A model generated the notes under the pieces. It saw nothing but the letters and a program-made list of their open reading frames with translations. It did no database searches and was not told the DNA's origin. The position numbers were made by a program, and so were the translations under genes. Of a stretch of DNA of 64,000 bases, positions 10,351 through 23,514 are shown in pieces. Each line of letters starts with the position of its first letter. Within the stretch, counting starts at the first letter, position 1. The DNA comes from Blasia pusilla. Its lineage: Eukaryota > Marchantiophyta > Marchantiopsida > Blasiales. The DNA lies in contig CM114271.1 of the NCBI GenBank assembly GCA_050084515.1, positions 50,654,001 to 50,718,000 on the forward strand. Reading direction: 5' to 3'.

Positions 10351-12511
10351 AAGGATTGGAGTACTTGAAATCCCATATACGTGGATGTAGTGGTAGGATC
10401 CAATGTCCATATGAGTCCTTCGTAAGGAATTTCTTTTCCATTTGTCCATCCTAAGGATAAAATTGACTAGGAAAGGCTTAGTCACCTTTCCTAGTGGTTG
10501 CAATTGTCACAACCTTGCTTGCTCGACCTTATTGGCCCTTCATGGCTCCTTTGATGTATGGACATCCGCCCATCCACTTTCCTATGATGTACATTATGGA
10601 CCAATCGATGACCATGCACACTTTATCAACTTGTAATCGTTGATATTTCCCTTTAGAGGTTGCCTATCATGATTGATCAACTGATGCCAAACCATTCAAT
10701 TATTGACCTCCAATATTCACCGATATTGTGACTAGGTTAGTCAATCCTTGATCAACCATTTTCTATCGATCAATGGTGCTTTGGCCATCTAGTGATGTCA
10801 AATGAGCTATTTATTGATGGAGTTGATCTCTTGTTCGTGCTCCAAGATTTTTAGTGGCTAGTAGCCACTCTAAGTCAATTGGGTATCGTGTTGTGACATG
10901 TACACACTCACTTTGTTGATTTTTGCTTGTAGTCATACCACATCATCTCGATCATAGAGCCACACCAACATTAAGGATTGGAGTACTTGAAAATATAGGA
11001 GGAGATGATGTTTGTTTACGCATCACAACATCAAGTGTCATGTGAGAATGCTTATGGCTGTACCATGTCATTGTTGTCACACGGTATGTGTCGTACAAAA
11101 GAGCACTACAACCTATTGATGATAGGAGGAGTTTTTGCATTATAACCAAGTTGGTGTCGACTTGCAAATTTCCAAGAAGTAGCACCATAGTTGCATTTGC
11201 AATTCACATCCTAGTCACTGTCTTGCACTTTTGAGCGGTTTTTCCAAGGTGTTGGGTTTAGGGATTGTTGTGTCAATGCATAGAGAATATTGTGAGTATT
11301 GATATATAAGATAGAGATATAGATCCATGTGGGATCCTTGAGATTCATTCTTGTTTCCTATGCTAGGCTAGGGGACTTAGATCATCCTAGAGTGTTTCCA
11401 CACCATGTTGCTTGTTGCCATGTCATACATGTATCAATTTATATGGGAATGTAGATATGAATGCCACATGATGAATTATTGGGTATTGTTAAATTAACCA
11501 AAGTCATGGCTTTAGTGAAGATATTTACTATTGCATGAAGGTGTTTAAGGAAGCATCTTGATTGTATTCGAGACCCTCATTAATACTAGAGGAGATTTTT
11601 GCTTCTATTTAACATGGAGGAATGGTTCCCATGGTGGGGAGTTTTGTATAGGATTCACCGCGTGCCATATATCAATATTGGAATGTTGGGCACCTTGAAA
11701 ATTGGATGTGATTGAGCATGCCATGCCTTGAAGAATGGAGGGGCGAGTTTAGGAGAGTTACAAAAGATCAAATATCACACAATGGCATCAAATGTAATCC
11801 TTCTTGTGGTTTCCCTACTTGTTACCATGGAGATTGTCCATAAACATGGAGTTCTTCAAGTCGACTTTCATGTTATGAACATTTTCCTCCATTTTGGGTC
11901 CAACTCTAAGCCATACAAGGGGGCTAGAGATTTGGGGAAATGCCTTATGAGATGATGAGTGCTTAGTCTCGCCTCAAAGATGGTAGCCCCATGAATAAAA
12001 GAAAAGTGTGTTGGGCAGATATCACTGCAATTGATAGTAGGGCCTGAGATTATTCCTTCTAGTATAGCCACAAATATGTATGCCATAAGATTGATTGTGA
12101 AGAATTTGAGCTATGTGACATACAACCTCGATATGAAGGATTCCTATGCAAATGTTAGATGGACTTATGTGGATAGGATTCAAAAGTTGGCATTAGCTCC
12201 GAACCCCTCTAATCGCAAAAGCCTAAAATATATTATTGCATGTTTAAGAACAAATGAAAAGATATTTTGTGTAGATAATATAGATTCGAGATTAAGACCA
12301 TCCACATATACTCACTAAGTTTATGATGAGGGGATTTTTGTTACCACGATCGTGTAACTATAAATCCTTTTCAGGATTGTTTCAGGATTGTATGTTTTTG
12401 TCTAGGAATGTAGGACATGATTGAAAATTATGAAAGTGTGACCTTGAATGATTGTAGTTGATGTATGATGTGTTATTATGTCACTACTATTGAAAAAATT
12501 CACATTCAAAT
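10351..12511. other. Gene-poor stretch, no element identified
   Basis: Scattered open frames of 60-95 codons, none with recognisable similarity. A 20-base direct repeat, AAGGATTGGAGTACTTGAAA, occurs exactly at 10351-10370 and 10973-10992 and may mark the ends of a small unrecognised insertion of about 640 bases. Confidence 0.4.
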
Positions 12512-12632
12512 TCTTGATGAGACAATAAGCTAGTTCACCTTCAACTTGTCTTCTAGCAACATCCAAACCTTTTCAATTTGGATTTTGCTTGAAGACAAGT
12601 TGAAGGTAAAGTAGCTTATTGTCTCATCAAGA
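12512..12632. repeat. Long fold-back, 56-bp arms
   Basis: Arms 12512-12567 and 12577-12632 are reverse complements with 4 mismatches in 56 and a 9-base loop. The arm contains CAACTTGTCTTC paired with GAAGACAAGTTG. The right arm continues into plus-strand coding-like sequence, so the left arm looks like an inverted copy of the start of that piece. Confidence 0.93.
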
Positions 12633-14760
12633 CCATAGAGGGAAGTTGGCCAACGCCTGCCAAGGTGAAGGAGAAGATGGTCTTTACATTTATCACCAAA
12701 AATGAATTGAAGACCCACTTGGATAGCATCGTTGATCCACATATTCTTAATGTAGAGTTCAAGAAGTTATGGCTCGAGTGGCTAAATCCTCCGATGACTT
12801 TGCAAGGAAAGTAGGAGAAGATGACTAGAAGAAGGATTGAGCCTTGTTCAATGGCCTTACAAGTTATAAGGAACTCCTAGCAAAGAAGAAGAAATTAATG
12901 AGCAAGATATTTTCCAAGCTCAAAATTGTAGAGTTGATGAAGAACATGGAGGTTCATTATGGCAATGTGGAGGATAGATCTTCATGAATACATAAGAGAC
13001 TATGAGCCAAAGATCAAATATCCCCATGGATGCAAAATGACCAAAATTTGATACTTTGCCAAAATTTGGGAGTATGGGTCCATACCCATCATATCATTAT
13101 CAATCATCATCTTCTCAACAAGATAGAAGAGAGGAAGGAGGGGTTCTACCATGATGAGCGTTATCAGGCCAACACTAGCATGATGGATTTTTTAGAAGCA
13201 TCAGAGGCCCACCATTTTTTTGGATGGAAATAGAACATATCAGCTCACCAAAGAGGAGATAGATGACGCATTTGAAAATGAAGGCAAAGTCTAGTTGGGG
13301 GAGGAAACTTATGAGGACGTAAGAGGTGTTTTAAATGACTTGAATATAGATTGTAACATGAGTTTCGATCGTCTTGTACATAGTGGTGATCTTCTCATGA
13401 TCTTTCATGGGCAGAATGCTTCGGATAATAGGGAGGTTATTTCTCATCTATCATAGTTGGAGAGTTTAATAAAGGATTCCCAACAAACTTTTAATTTGGA
13501 GGTTGAATTCAACATTTTGAAGGGGAAGCACCAACAGTTTTTTTTGAGAGAGAGAGAGAGATGGAAAGGATCTTGAACGAGTTCATTGCGAGAGATTAGC
13601 TACGTAGAAGACAAGGAGCAGTAATGACAAACCATATGGAGCAATAGAGGAGGGCATATCAATCCATAAAGGCGAGACAACAACAAGAAATGGATGAATT
13701 GTTGCAATGGAGAGCAAGGGATACCGTGGGAGAACTCTTACTTGAGACCGAGCTTGAGATAATTCTAAATAAGGTCCATCTTATGAAAGAGGATAATATG
13801 ATCTTATTTCAATCTATTGAGCAATTTTGGATGTTTTCTCTTTGGGCAACATGGGAGAATGCAATGGATCCAAACGTCGCCAACTATGCTTTTATGATGT
13901 TGGCACCAACACTTCTCAATCCAAGTAGACAAGAGCAAGGTATGCCTAATTACATAAGGGTGATTGCTATAGCAGAAGGAAAGGTCCTTAAGATGCACAA
14001 CTAGCAAAAATGCAAGATTTGCTTCAACCCAATTACTATGGAAGGTTGGTATATAACAAATAAATCATGCTTTTGGAATCCATATTGTCTTCAAAGGAAA
14101 TGTTGCTATCATACATATATCCAACTTATAGACAACCTTGGTCAAGAAGACTAAATCATCTTTTTGGCATATTTTTTCATATGCCCTATAGTTATATATG
14201 CAGTTGCTTCATATCGCTAGCAATCCCAAGAGTAAGAGAACTTCACTTTTAGTTTGGAAAATTCTAGCCCTCGATGAAATTATAACTCTAAAGTGGAACA
14301 TAGATGGGGTGGTTCAAGGAGAAATCCCACATCAACAAGGAATCAATTAGGCGATGCGATTGTGGGTGATTTGCTTCATTGACATGCACGATTGAAGAGA
14401 GATTATTCACGAATTTCCAAAGATCTCCCAAATCATGATCAAGAGGCAGGGAACTTCTTCTTGGGCAAGGGTTGAATCCACAAGAAGTCTAGGATGCCCT
14501 CAACATAATTCATCCGCTTGTTCTAAACTATAAGTTAATTCCATTGGTAGATGATCTTGTCTTGAGGAGACTCAATTTGATCTTACCATCTTTCTTATCG
14601 AAATTGCAAGATATTCCTCAAAGGATAGAAGGGGGATATCCACGAACATATCGTTATCCCCGTCAAATGCATGAGAAACTCATCAGATTAATTCTTCGAG
14701 AAAGATTGGGAGATGTTTCCAACATTGGGAACACAAAACTCTGATGTTGGTGAAGTTGAT
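12633..14760 (+). other. Decayed coding-like sequence of unknown origin
   Basis: Plus-strand fragments read like protein but match nothing I recognise: MVFTFITKNELKTHLDSIVD near 12676, an open frame of 104 codons at 13690-14004 with AFMMLAPTLLNP, and a 66-codon frame at 14544-14744. A short GA microsatellite lies at about 13544-13562. Probably a decayed mobile element. Confidence 0.35.
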
Positions 14761-16320
14761 GTTGTGTTGGAGAGGACTCTTCCTCATGGAGGGGGAAGCA
14801 CTTAACTAGAGCTAGGAGAAGAGTTGGTGAGACGTTTGAAACAATATTAGATATATCCGATGATGAATCTCATTGGTAAGTTCATTTTTCATAGCTCTGT
14901 AAAGTACATGAGTATGATGACCCCTCTCGATCCAAGGGTATCAACTGCTTTTGTAAAAAAAATCTAAATTTTTCTTAAGAAGTTTTGTTTTACAATCTTA
15001 TGGATCAATACTGAATGCATTAAAGTTGAATGCATGTTTCTACATTAAGTTCTATGGATGGTGATTTTTAGTTGGAAGGTGGTATGGAATTGGAAGCTTT
15101 TCAGTTCAAAAACTTTCAAATTAGAATTTTCAACTTCATCCTACTATTATATAAGGTGAAAAATATGGTGAGGGGAAATTTTATTTTATTATATATAATT
15201 ATAACTGTTATTATATTTTTTAAAATATTTTTTATTATTTTGGAAGTTCATATGGAGATATCAATTCTGATTTGAAAATAAAAGAGTATTTTAAAGTAAA
15301 TTTTCCAAGAAAATTTTCCAAATTTTCTCTCATCAAGATACTATTCAAGGCGTTACCTTATTTTGAGGACCAATAAATGAGTTATACTTCTTAAAGTTTT
15401 CCATCACCCCATAAAATAGAGCCTTTTCTTAATTTTACCTTATGGGCCTATATTATACTAAGAACTAGAATGAGCGGAAGGTTTTAATAATTCCATCATT
15501 TTCATATTTTTCATTTCCTAAAATAAGAATATTAATTCATAAATAAAATTTTAAAAAATTCCAGTGAAATCACCCAAACTTCAAAAGTCCCCTAGATTTT
15601 ATTATCTCTTCTTGTTTGAAGATTTGAAATTATTTCTAAAAATTTAAGGTTGAAAAATTTTTAGGAAGAATTAACTTTCAAGTTTAGTTTGAAGGTTATA
15701 TATGAAAATTTTGGAACAAGAAAATTTCTTCAAAACATGAATAAATGTAAATATCTCCATATTATTTATGATTTAAAAATTAATTCTTAATGGGAAATTT
15801 TATTTCTTTTTTGTCATTTGAAAATTAAGATTTATTTTTGAAATTTTATGAAAAAATTTACTGGATAATTTTATTTTTCAAGATCAATTCTCGAGGATCA
15901 ATTTGGATTTAAAGTTAATTCATAAGTACATCAATTTTTCATCATATCCAACTATCTGATCTTCATTTGAAATTTGGGCTAGTACATTTTCCAAGTGTAT
16001 CTAAGTTTCCTCCAAATTTTCTATGAAAATGGAGTTGTCACCAAAACCCAAAAAATAGGAAAGAGCTTTTGGACCCGCACAATTAAACCTTCTACTAGTA
16101 GGGAAAGAGGATGTACTTATTTTTCATCATACTCAAGTATATTGTATTGATTTGAAATTTGGTCCAATTGATCATCTAAAGTACATCTAAGCTACCTAAA
16201 AAACTTCAATGAAAATGGAGTTGTGACCACAAGCCCAAATATATATCTATAGACTCAATTGGGCTCTCATCTTGTTGACACAAGACCATGATGTTCACTA
16301 AAGACTTGCTCCTGAATATC
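14761..16320. other. AT-rich DNA, nothing recognised
   Basis: Strongly AT-rich with T and A runs and no sustained open frame beyond 67 codons. No repeats or RNA genes were seen. Confidence 0.6.
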
Positions 16321-16721
16321 CTCACATTAATTCAAGCATTCGTGATGATCATGGTCGTGAAACGCAAATTATCCAATATGACATCAACCTTTTCTTTCAC
16401 CTTCCTCGTAAGTTTCTCAAGTATAATGCTGCATAAAAAATTGTAATTAGGAACTAAGTAATCCCTTACCTTTGATTTTTCCAACACTGCTTGCTTAAAA
16501 GTATCTTGCCGTGCTACATTGAATGATATTTCACATTCATAGAAACACTTCATCCATATGTGACTTGCAACTTCTATTAATTGGAGGTTGAAAGAATCCC
16601 TCAGATCATCTTCCTTCTTTTTGGTGCTACTAGTCGCTTGAGTCGGACCAACTACTCCTATGAATTCGTCAAGACTCTCACTCGGTATCATGTTTGCAAC
16701 ACTATCAACATTTGACACCAA
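16321..16721 (-). pseudogene. hAT-type transposase fragment (DUF659 region)
   Basis: A 129-codon open frame carrying the N-terminal transposase block common to plant hAT elements with DUF659: a FYECEISFNVAR motif, a TFKQAVLE stretch, DYLVPNYNFL, then LEKLTRKVKEKVD and a strand ending in a TTMI equivalent of the usual GCTI. It stops there, without the catalytic core or the dimerisation domain, and no terminal repeats were found. It is on the opposite strand to the hAT remnant at 19.7 kb. Confidence 0.75.
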
Positions 16722-16841
16722 AAAAACACTATTTCTTATCTCCTACGAACCAAATTGGAATGGTGTTGGCTCCTCTACTTCATTCGAGGGTCTCCCTTCC
16801 CTTCTCAATTCATTTCCTACAATTACCATGTTTTGGAGATG

Positions 16842-17475
16842 TCACATCTTAGTTAGATGTAGGTAGAGTTCTATCGAGTCGACGACATAGCGAGTTAGCA
16901 GGTTGTTTGTGTGTAACTTTTTCCTAAGATGTCGAATGAGGTTGGCGACACGTCTGATGCGTAAGGAAAGTCGTTTATGGAGATTTCTCTACTGTGGTCT
17001 TAGTCAGTCAGGTGACCTGTTAACCAAGTCAATGGTCACCCGATAACATGTGCACACAAGTTGCCTTTGGGATGGCTATTTTGGGGAGAAGAGCCTTTTC
17101 GCTCCTCCCAAGGGTATAAGAGAGGAAGAGACGGCTTTCCCAAGTTATCTTTCTCATGTTGAGCATTAGGAGCACCTCTCTTGCTTGTGTGTGTAGGAAC
17201 TAGGGTGGTAGCGTCCGAATTTTCTCATAGCGGAGGGTGGATGTGGCTTGATATGCCAATGTAGATTCAAGGGTGGAGTTATAGGCCGGGTGAGTCATTT
17301 TTACTCTAATTTTGTTGTAGGGTCTTGGTGTATATGCGTGAGTTCATTTCGTTCATGGATGGATCAATCCGTGTGTTGGGAAGATCGGTGTTGTGTGTTA
17401 TGTAGATGTGACCAACGATGTGGGTTATGTAGCGATGTGTATACGCACAACAGAGATCCTGTTGCACATTAGGAG
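16842..17475 (+). mobile_element. LTR-type repeat shared with 29.7 kb and 52.8 kb
   Basis: Starts TGTCACATCTTAGTTAGATG. Its middle (about 16990-17310) matches the reverse complement of 29690-29975, including GAGAAGAGCC, CTCCCAAGGGTATAAGAG and a shared GATATGCC(A/G)ATGTAGATTC stretch. Its first about 85 bases and its last about 145 bases match 52905-53000 and 52760-52905 respectively, but in swapped order. The TATAAGAG in the middle block could be an LTR TATA box. No internal coding region follows it here. Confidence 0.6.
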
Positions 17476-19690
17476 GGACCTTCACACATAATTTGGCATG
17501 ATGGATATTATGATTAGTATCATGTGTCTCTCATCTCTCTGGTGTGAAATGCTCCACCATCTACGTGCTATGATATATTTTCATCAAATAGGAATAATAC
17601 TTATATTGTTATTTTCTTGATATTACATCTTTCACATGTATTTCTTCCCGATGTTCCTTCACGATCTCTTGAGTTCTTTGGCTTTGGTCATAATATTGTT
17701 CTCCTAATCCCAACCTTCTTTCAACTATCCTAACTTCTTCACGTTACCCACCTTCATTTGCAACAAATCTATTATCTAATATATCCATCCTATTTGATTA
17801 TAATTTAATCTTTCCCTTTCCTTTCCATCCCTCAATACCAATCATGTGGCCTTTAGACCCATCCATACTTAGAGCCCGTCTCTACCAGCACGCGATCCCC
17901 ATACACGCCCCGTGCCAGAGCCTGCCCGAGGCTCACGCTTAAGTGTGCACCCATCCTTGGAGAGCTCGCATCTAGCCCCGGCCTCCTAGCCTAGGCTCAT
18001 AGCCAACCCTCATGGTATGAGCCTAGGTTTGCATCAAACGTGCCTGGTCCAAGACTAAGCCCGCACTGTGCCCTCTTGGCCCGCACATAGCCGGCGCAAG
18101 CCAACACCAAGCCGGCATGTTTGCGCTTGAGGCGTGCAATCTCCTATGGCCCGCATGTGGGCTAGGTTTGTGGAGGCCCGAACTTGGACCAAAACCTACC
18201 CTCGTCTAGAGCCTGCACGGGCGACTTAGGCATTAAAAGGAAAAACCTAGGTAGAGGCCGGGTTTAGCATATCCATCCTATGGACCAACTTGTTTGTTTT
18301 GGTTCAAACTAGCAGTAGATTCTACCAACTTGGTCATTTGGTCGGAAAATGAGAAATGTTTTTGATAATCTGTTAGACACAAAAAAAGGTTTTTTCTACC
18401 CCTCAAAAACTTATTTTTGAACCTAAATTTTTGAAAATTATTTTGAGAGGAAAAAACTCTCCTCAAAATTGGCCTTTTTATTGGTAAGAACAAAAATGTA
18501 GCTAATGCTGTAACTTTTAAGTTTTCAAAGGGAAGTTTTTAAGGAACAAAGGAATTTTGGAAAAACAAACTTTAAAACTCTAGACTATTATATGTCCTAC
18601 GACCAATCACTTCTATACATGAAAAAATCAAAAAGTTCCTATCCAAAACAACTAATTTGGTGAGTTATTGAGCACAATCCTTTTGTTTAACTTTTTTTTC
18701 ATGATAAAAATATTTAAATTTGGTATTTCCTCCCATCATTTTGATGCTACGTACCAAACTACGAATTGAAAGTAAGAATTTCTTGTAATCATTGTTTTAA
18801 CTTGGATTAAATTTTGTAACCAAAGTAGCTGATCCAATTTCACTACGATCTATCAATATTATAGTTAATAAATGCATGGTGTCGTGCAAATACATATTGC
18901 TGTCAATATATATCGCTTGTCATACACACAAGTCTAAAATTCATCTAACTATGAATCCTAACACATCTACATATGAATGATTGAACACACCCCAATAAAA
19001 TTGGTTGCTACATTTGGTCTTTCCTTCTCTAATTAGTGACTCCAACACTCAATAATAATTCAAATGTAATAAAGAATACACACAAAATTATAACAATATA
19101 TGGTCTCTATGTACAATCCTAGACCACCCTCAATAATATGTACAAGTCTCTATGTACAAGTCTCATCTCTCTTCGGATTCCGAACTTCCACTTGTTGTCT
19201 TCTTTGTTACCCGTGCTATAGTTGAGATTCCTATCATTTGACTCTTCTTGTGTAGTTTTGATCTTGGTGTGCCTCGCTGTGTGCTTGCGTAAGGCTTCCT
19301 GTGCACTTGTGTGCAAGGAATCAAGTGAGATACTACAACGACTCAAGTTATTTTTTTCCACTTTTAGCTTTCAATTTGTAAGTTCTAACTTAGTGCTCTT
19401 ATACTCACCTAGTGTCCTCAACAGTTGCATATTTCATTTCTGCTCTTGTATAGCCGAATGTAAGACTTTTTCCCCTCCGCTGCCATATATTTGATTTGTT
19501 CCCCTTTTGTAAATTCTTATCCTTTAAAATTCCTTTTAAGGTCTAGGTGATCTTATGCAATAATTGTAATTATCTCTCTAGTCCGATCTTGCTTTGAATG
19601 TTTGTTTTGCTTTGTTTTATATTCTAAGACTCATACTTTTAAGCCCTTTCTACAAACAAGACTTTTGTGGAATGTTCTATATTCATAGAG
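17476..19690. other. AT-rich DNA with a GC-rich patch, no gene
   Basis: Mostly AT-rich. A patch at about 17870-18230 is much richer in G and C and repeats the word GCCCG many times; it resembles the C-rich DNA upstream of the gag copy near 28.8-29.2 kb in composition. No open frame over 90 codons matches a known family. Confidence 0.45.
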
Positions 19691-19713
19691 ACTCTTAAAC
19701 CCTTTGTAGAAAC

Positions 19714-21819
19714 ATGAGTCCATGCCTTTGTATATCTTCAATCATAGAATATGACAGTAGTAGCCCTCTAGATAGCCCTCGACCATCAAAGTCTGAAAGG
19801 AAAAGAAGCCTCATAGACCCAGGGTTCAACGGAAGGGCTAAGCACCTTCTCAACCAATACCAACCTTGTGTGATGAAACAAAAAATAGATGAACCTTTCG
19901 GTGACTCTAAGATTGAGGAGAATCGAAAGTTATCGAAGGATGCTTGGTATACACCATTTGATTGGATACATTTTTAGCCCCACACTAGTAGAGTATTTTG
20001 CAAGGTGTGCCAAGAATCAAAGGGAAAATTTGTCTTTGCCACTTCAGGAGCAGTAACATAAAAATTTCAGCCTTTGTAGACCATGGTAAGTTGAAAGAAC
20101 AGTGTAGACTAGTTTGGGCTGAACACAAGGGCAAGAAGACAATGGAAAAATCTATTTCTTCAACTAATCGAATTTGTGACAATGCTTTATTAAATTTATG
20201 CTGCTTATTTTATAGTGAAAGAGAACATTGCTTTCAAAACCTTTCTAATCTTATGTTGATTACTGAAGTTTGGTTAACACTTTGACCCAGCATTTATATG
20301 AGAATGAGGTTGATTTATATCAGAATGAGGTTATATTTATGGGGTTGATTAAACTTGATAAGAAGAATGCGGAGGCAATATTAGACTAGTTGATTTCCTT
20401 ACGAAGAGAATGGGATCTAGACTTTGACAAATTGGTAGGGTTTGGTTCAAATGGGGCAAATACCATGATTGGGAGATGGAATGGTGTAGCTTCTCGTTTG
20501 AAGAGGAATTTGAATCCATTCATGACTAGTATGCATTGAGTAGCACACAAGACCAACTTGGTATTCCTCAGTGCAACTAAAAGTCCTTCTTGCAAATCCA
20601 TTTGCGATAAAGTGAAAAAATCTCTTGAACTCTGTTTCCTTTTACTTTAAGAAGATTTTTTACTCCTAAGAGGAAAGCAAGTCTTTCTACTTTTTAACTG
20701 GAGTTGAATGACTCGCAAAAATGTAAGAAACGATATTAGAAAGTGAGATGGCTCGATAGATGGCAAGCCGTGACATGTCTATGTGATAGTTTAGAATCTA
20801 TTCTTGTTTTTTTTCAGGGTGTCGATGTTCAAGAGGATGATGGTATGGCAACTTCTTTGTTGAAGAAGTTGAAGTCCTTCAAGATGAACTATTGTCTTTA
20901 TTTTTTGGCCAATATATTGCACGCAATGTCTAGATTGAGTAAAGTCTTTCAATTCAAGTTTTTCAACATTACGACCGTAGCCTCTTTAGTTTCTATAGAG
21001 ATAGCTCATACTAGATTGAATTATGTACGTGAGAGGGTTGATATGAATGTTCAATTGGTTTCTGCATCTACTAGTTTTCATTTATGGGCCTTCGAACGGA
21101 TACATGAAACGATTACATCCAGAAATCAGGGGTAACTTTTCCCATTCCATCCAAATGGAAAGAGATATCTTGGGGAAATAGTTTTCTTTCAGAGAAATTT
21201 TGGAGAGGCATTGTGTGTGAGTCTGAGTGAGCGGTTTGATGATAATGATGTCATGACTCATAAGGGCATTCAAGATTTTGAATCCATTGCACATACCTTC
21301 TCAAATGATGGGGTTGAGGGATTGGAGAGTGAAAGAGTTGGACATGTTGTGCCAATATTATGGTGTAGAAAGGTCTTTACATGGTCGTGGTAAACCAGCT
21401 TTGGTTGAGGCTGCAACATTGAAGAGTGAATTTCTGCATTTAAAATTTAGGCAACTATAGAATGGAAGGATGAATCCTTCAAAGATTTATGGCCTATGGT
21501 TTCTTGTAGTTCCATTTTGAACTTCAAGTATTCTAATCTTTGTATTCTAGCAGATATAGCTAGGGTACAATGTGTGAGCACTGCAATGTGTGAGAGAGCT
21601 TTTAGCATCCATAATGTGATTAAGAATAGACTCAAAAATTATTTAGGCATAAAACATTTGGATGCACTTTTGAGGGTAAATATAGAAAGTTCCTATGAGA
21701 GTTCTGATGATGTCTTGACTGAAACTATCCATCTTTGGAAAATTTCCAAAGAATTCAGATATTTGTATGCTAATCTTAAGTTGCACTTGTCATTTACTTT
21801 GGAGGATCATATATCCTAG
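19714..21819 (+). pseudogene. hAT transposase, full-length but broken
   Basis: Parts in order on the plus strand. Zinc-finger-like N-terminus (19,930-20,180): WYTPFDWIHF, VFCKVCQESKGKFVF, KISAFVDHGKLKEQ, KKTMEKSISS. Catalytic-core remnant (20,400-20,620), across frames: VGFGSNGANTMIGRWNG-like sequence followed by an HCVAHKTNLVFLSA-like stretch. Middle (20,743-21,135): VRWLDRWQAVTCLCDSLESI and FLANILHAMSRLSKVFQFKF. C-terminal hAT dimerisation domain (21,496-21,819): CVSTAMCERAFSIHNVIKNR, LGIKHLDALLRVNIE. The layout resembles TTF-zinc-finger hAT transposases. Stops and shifts separate the blocks. No terminal inverted repeats or 8-bp duplications were confirmed. Confidence 0.82.
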
Positions 21820-22523
21820 CAAAGTAGGAGCACATCTACCCCTTCTTGTGATGAGTAGTTTGATTCAACCTTTTTCTTAAACCCTTTCTACAAAAGCTAT
21901 GTGTGAGAGCGTACTTTTTGTGAAAGGGGTTTTGAGATCACTTGCCCCCAACATGTGGGGGATATTATCAAGTTCAATCCCTCGCATAGGCGTGCAAAGC
22001 CAAAAAAGTTTGAAGTAAGCAAAAGCACCTTAATTTTTTTTGAAAAGAAAGCGGAACATAGAAAAGTCCCACGAAGAAAACTCAGTCCTCCAAACACTCA
22101 CGGAAGAAAATTGGAAGATTAATAAAATGTGAAGAAGAAAACCGGTTTAGGAAAAAACCAACCAGAAGAAAACAGGTGAATTTTACAAATGTGGGATGAA
22201 AACTCACTCATGGAAACTGATTAGGGCACCCACAGGTACTCCTCGTTTCCTTTCTTGCCATCTCAGCTACTAATTACTTCCCCACCCCTTTCAAAGGGCC
22301 GCACAGCGGTTACAAATACCGGGAACAAGAGAAAAACTCTCCACATATGTCCTCATCTCAGACGGGTGTTAATGCTTGTGATATGTTACGATTCGAGTAA
22401 GTTCCAAGTCCAAGATTCCGATGAAACGATCCGTGTATTGCAATTCCAAGTGCACTCTTTGCTCCTCGATACGATTGTGGGCTAGCTCTATCGTCACGTG
22501 TCCTTCCACTGTTCACACCAGCG
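21820..22523. other. Non-coding DNA between hAT remnant and GC-rich region
   Basis: Repetitive A- and G-rich stretch around 22040-22200 (GAAGAAAAC-like words). No gene recognised. The motif CTTAAACCCTTT(C/G)TA occurs on both sides of the hAT remnant (about 19690 and 21878). Confidence 0.4.
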
Positions 22524-23066
22524 ATGGCTCCTCACTGCGAGAGCGTAGCGCAATGGGGGGGGGGGGGGAGGTTATACGATCGCTCACCATGTGCGCACCG
22601 CGGTAGAGATTTGATTCACCCCGTTCGTTACATGCCCGTGACTAGGAAACTGGAGTTCATGTGTCCACGATGCAGGAAACCTGAAGCTCGAGTCTCTGAA
22701 GGCAGGGATGCATTCAGTGAACCTGCGAGATCGGCATCGGTAAACAGAGCAGGGCCGCAGCGCTTGAATTGGAGCAACCTTGAATGGAAGCTTCAGCTTC
22801 AGCGGGTATACGCAGGAATGGAGGGAGAGGAAGCTGCAGCGCCTGCTTACGTACGTGCTTGCATTCATTCAATCCACGGATTGGAAGCAACGAGCCGGCC
22901 GATCTCGCGCCGAACTCTGGCACGTCTTTGGCAACGTGCAGGAAATCTAAAAAAGCAGCGGCAGCAGCAGCAGCGGCGGCGGCAGCAGAGACATGAGGAG
23001 GAGGAGGAGGAGGAAGAGGAGATTGTTGTTCGACTTTGGCAGGAAAAGGAAAAGGCGAATTGCTGA
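22524..23066 (+). CDS. Uncertain 180-codon open frame, low-complexity C-terminus
   Basis: Open frame in a GC-rich island. It crosses a run of 14 G (22555-22568). A possible short zinc-ribbon-like MCPRCRKPEA is visible near residue 46. The C-terminus is low complexity: KKQRQQQQRRRQQRHEEEE then an acid run, encoded by CAG/CGG repeats (about 22950-22990) and GAG repeats (about 22995-23020). No family is recognised. The G-run and triplet repeats make a chance open frame quite possible; it could equally be a 5' exon of a real gene. Confidence 0.2.
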   Translation: MAPHCESVAQWGGGGRLYDRSPCAHRGRDLIHPVRYMPVTRKLEFMCPRCRKPEARVSEGRDAFSEPARSASVNRAGPQRLNWSNLEWKLQLQRVYAGMEGEEAAAPAYVRACIHSIHGLEATSRPISRRTLARLWQRAGNLKKQRQQQQRRRQQRHEEEEEEEEEIVVRLWQEKEKANC

Positions 23067-23514
23067 AAAGTTATGCGGTCACGCTGACGGGATGCCGTGA
23101 CGACAATCGTCCTTGAAAACCCGAGAACCTGTCGAAAGATGAAGCTGAGGCGTTTCTCTTGCTTTCATCGGAGATTCGGAATCTTCGGACGGATTTGAGT
23201 TGCGCGATCGAAGAATGATATCGGCATCACAAAGTCTAGCCTCCATCATAACGTCCATCATCAGCGTGACATAGTGAGCTAGCGTCCTTCAGGAAAGTGC
23301 TCCGTAGCTATTAGGGTTACTCAAATCCGGATTACGTCAGGGTTCGAAGGCCCCGCTTATGATAATCCGCGTTTGGAGAATCGCCGCTCCCATTTAGGTG
23401 CGCCGTTTCTCCAAACCGCGTTTTAACAGGGATCCCAAAAGAGGCTTTGGTTCTTTTTAGGACGATATTAATTTTTCATTTTATCCAATTTCTAAAAATC
23501 TTTATCTATACTAT

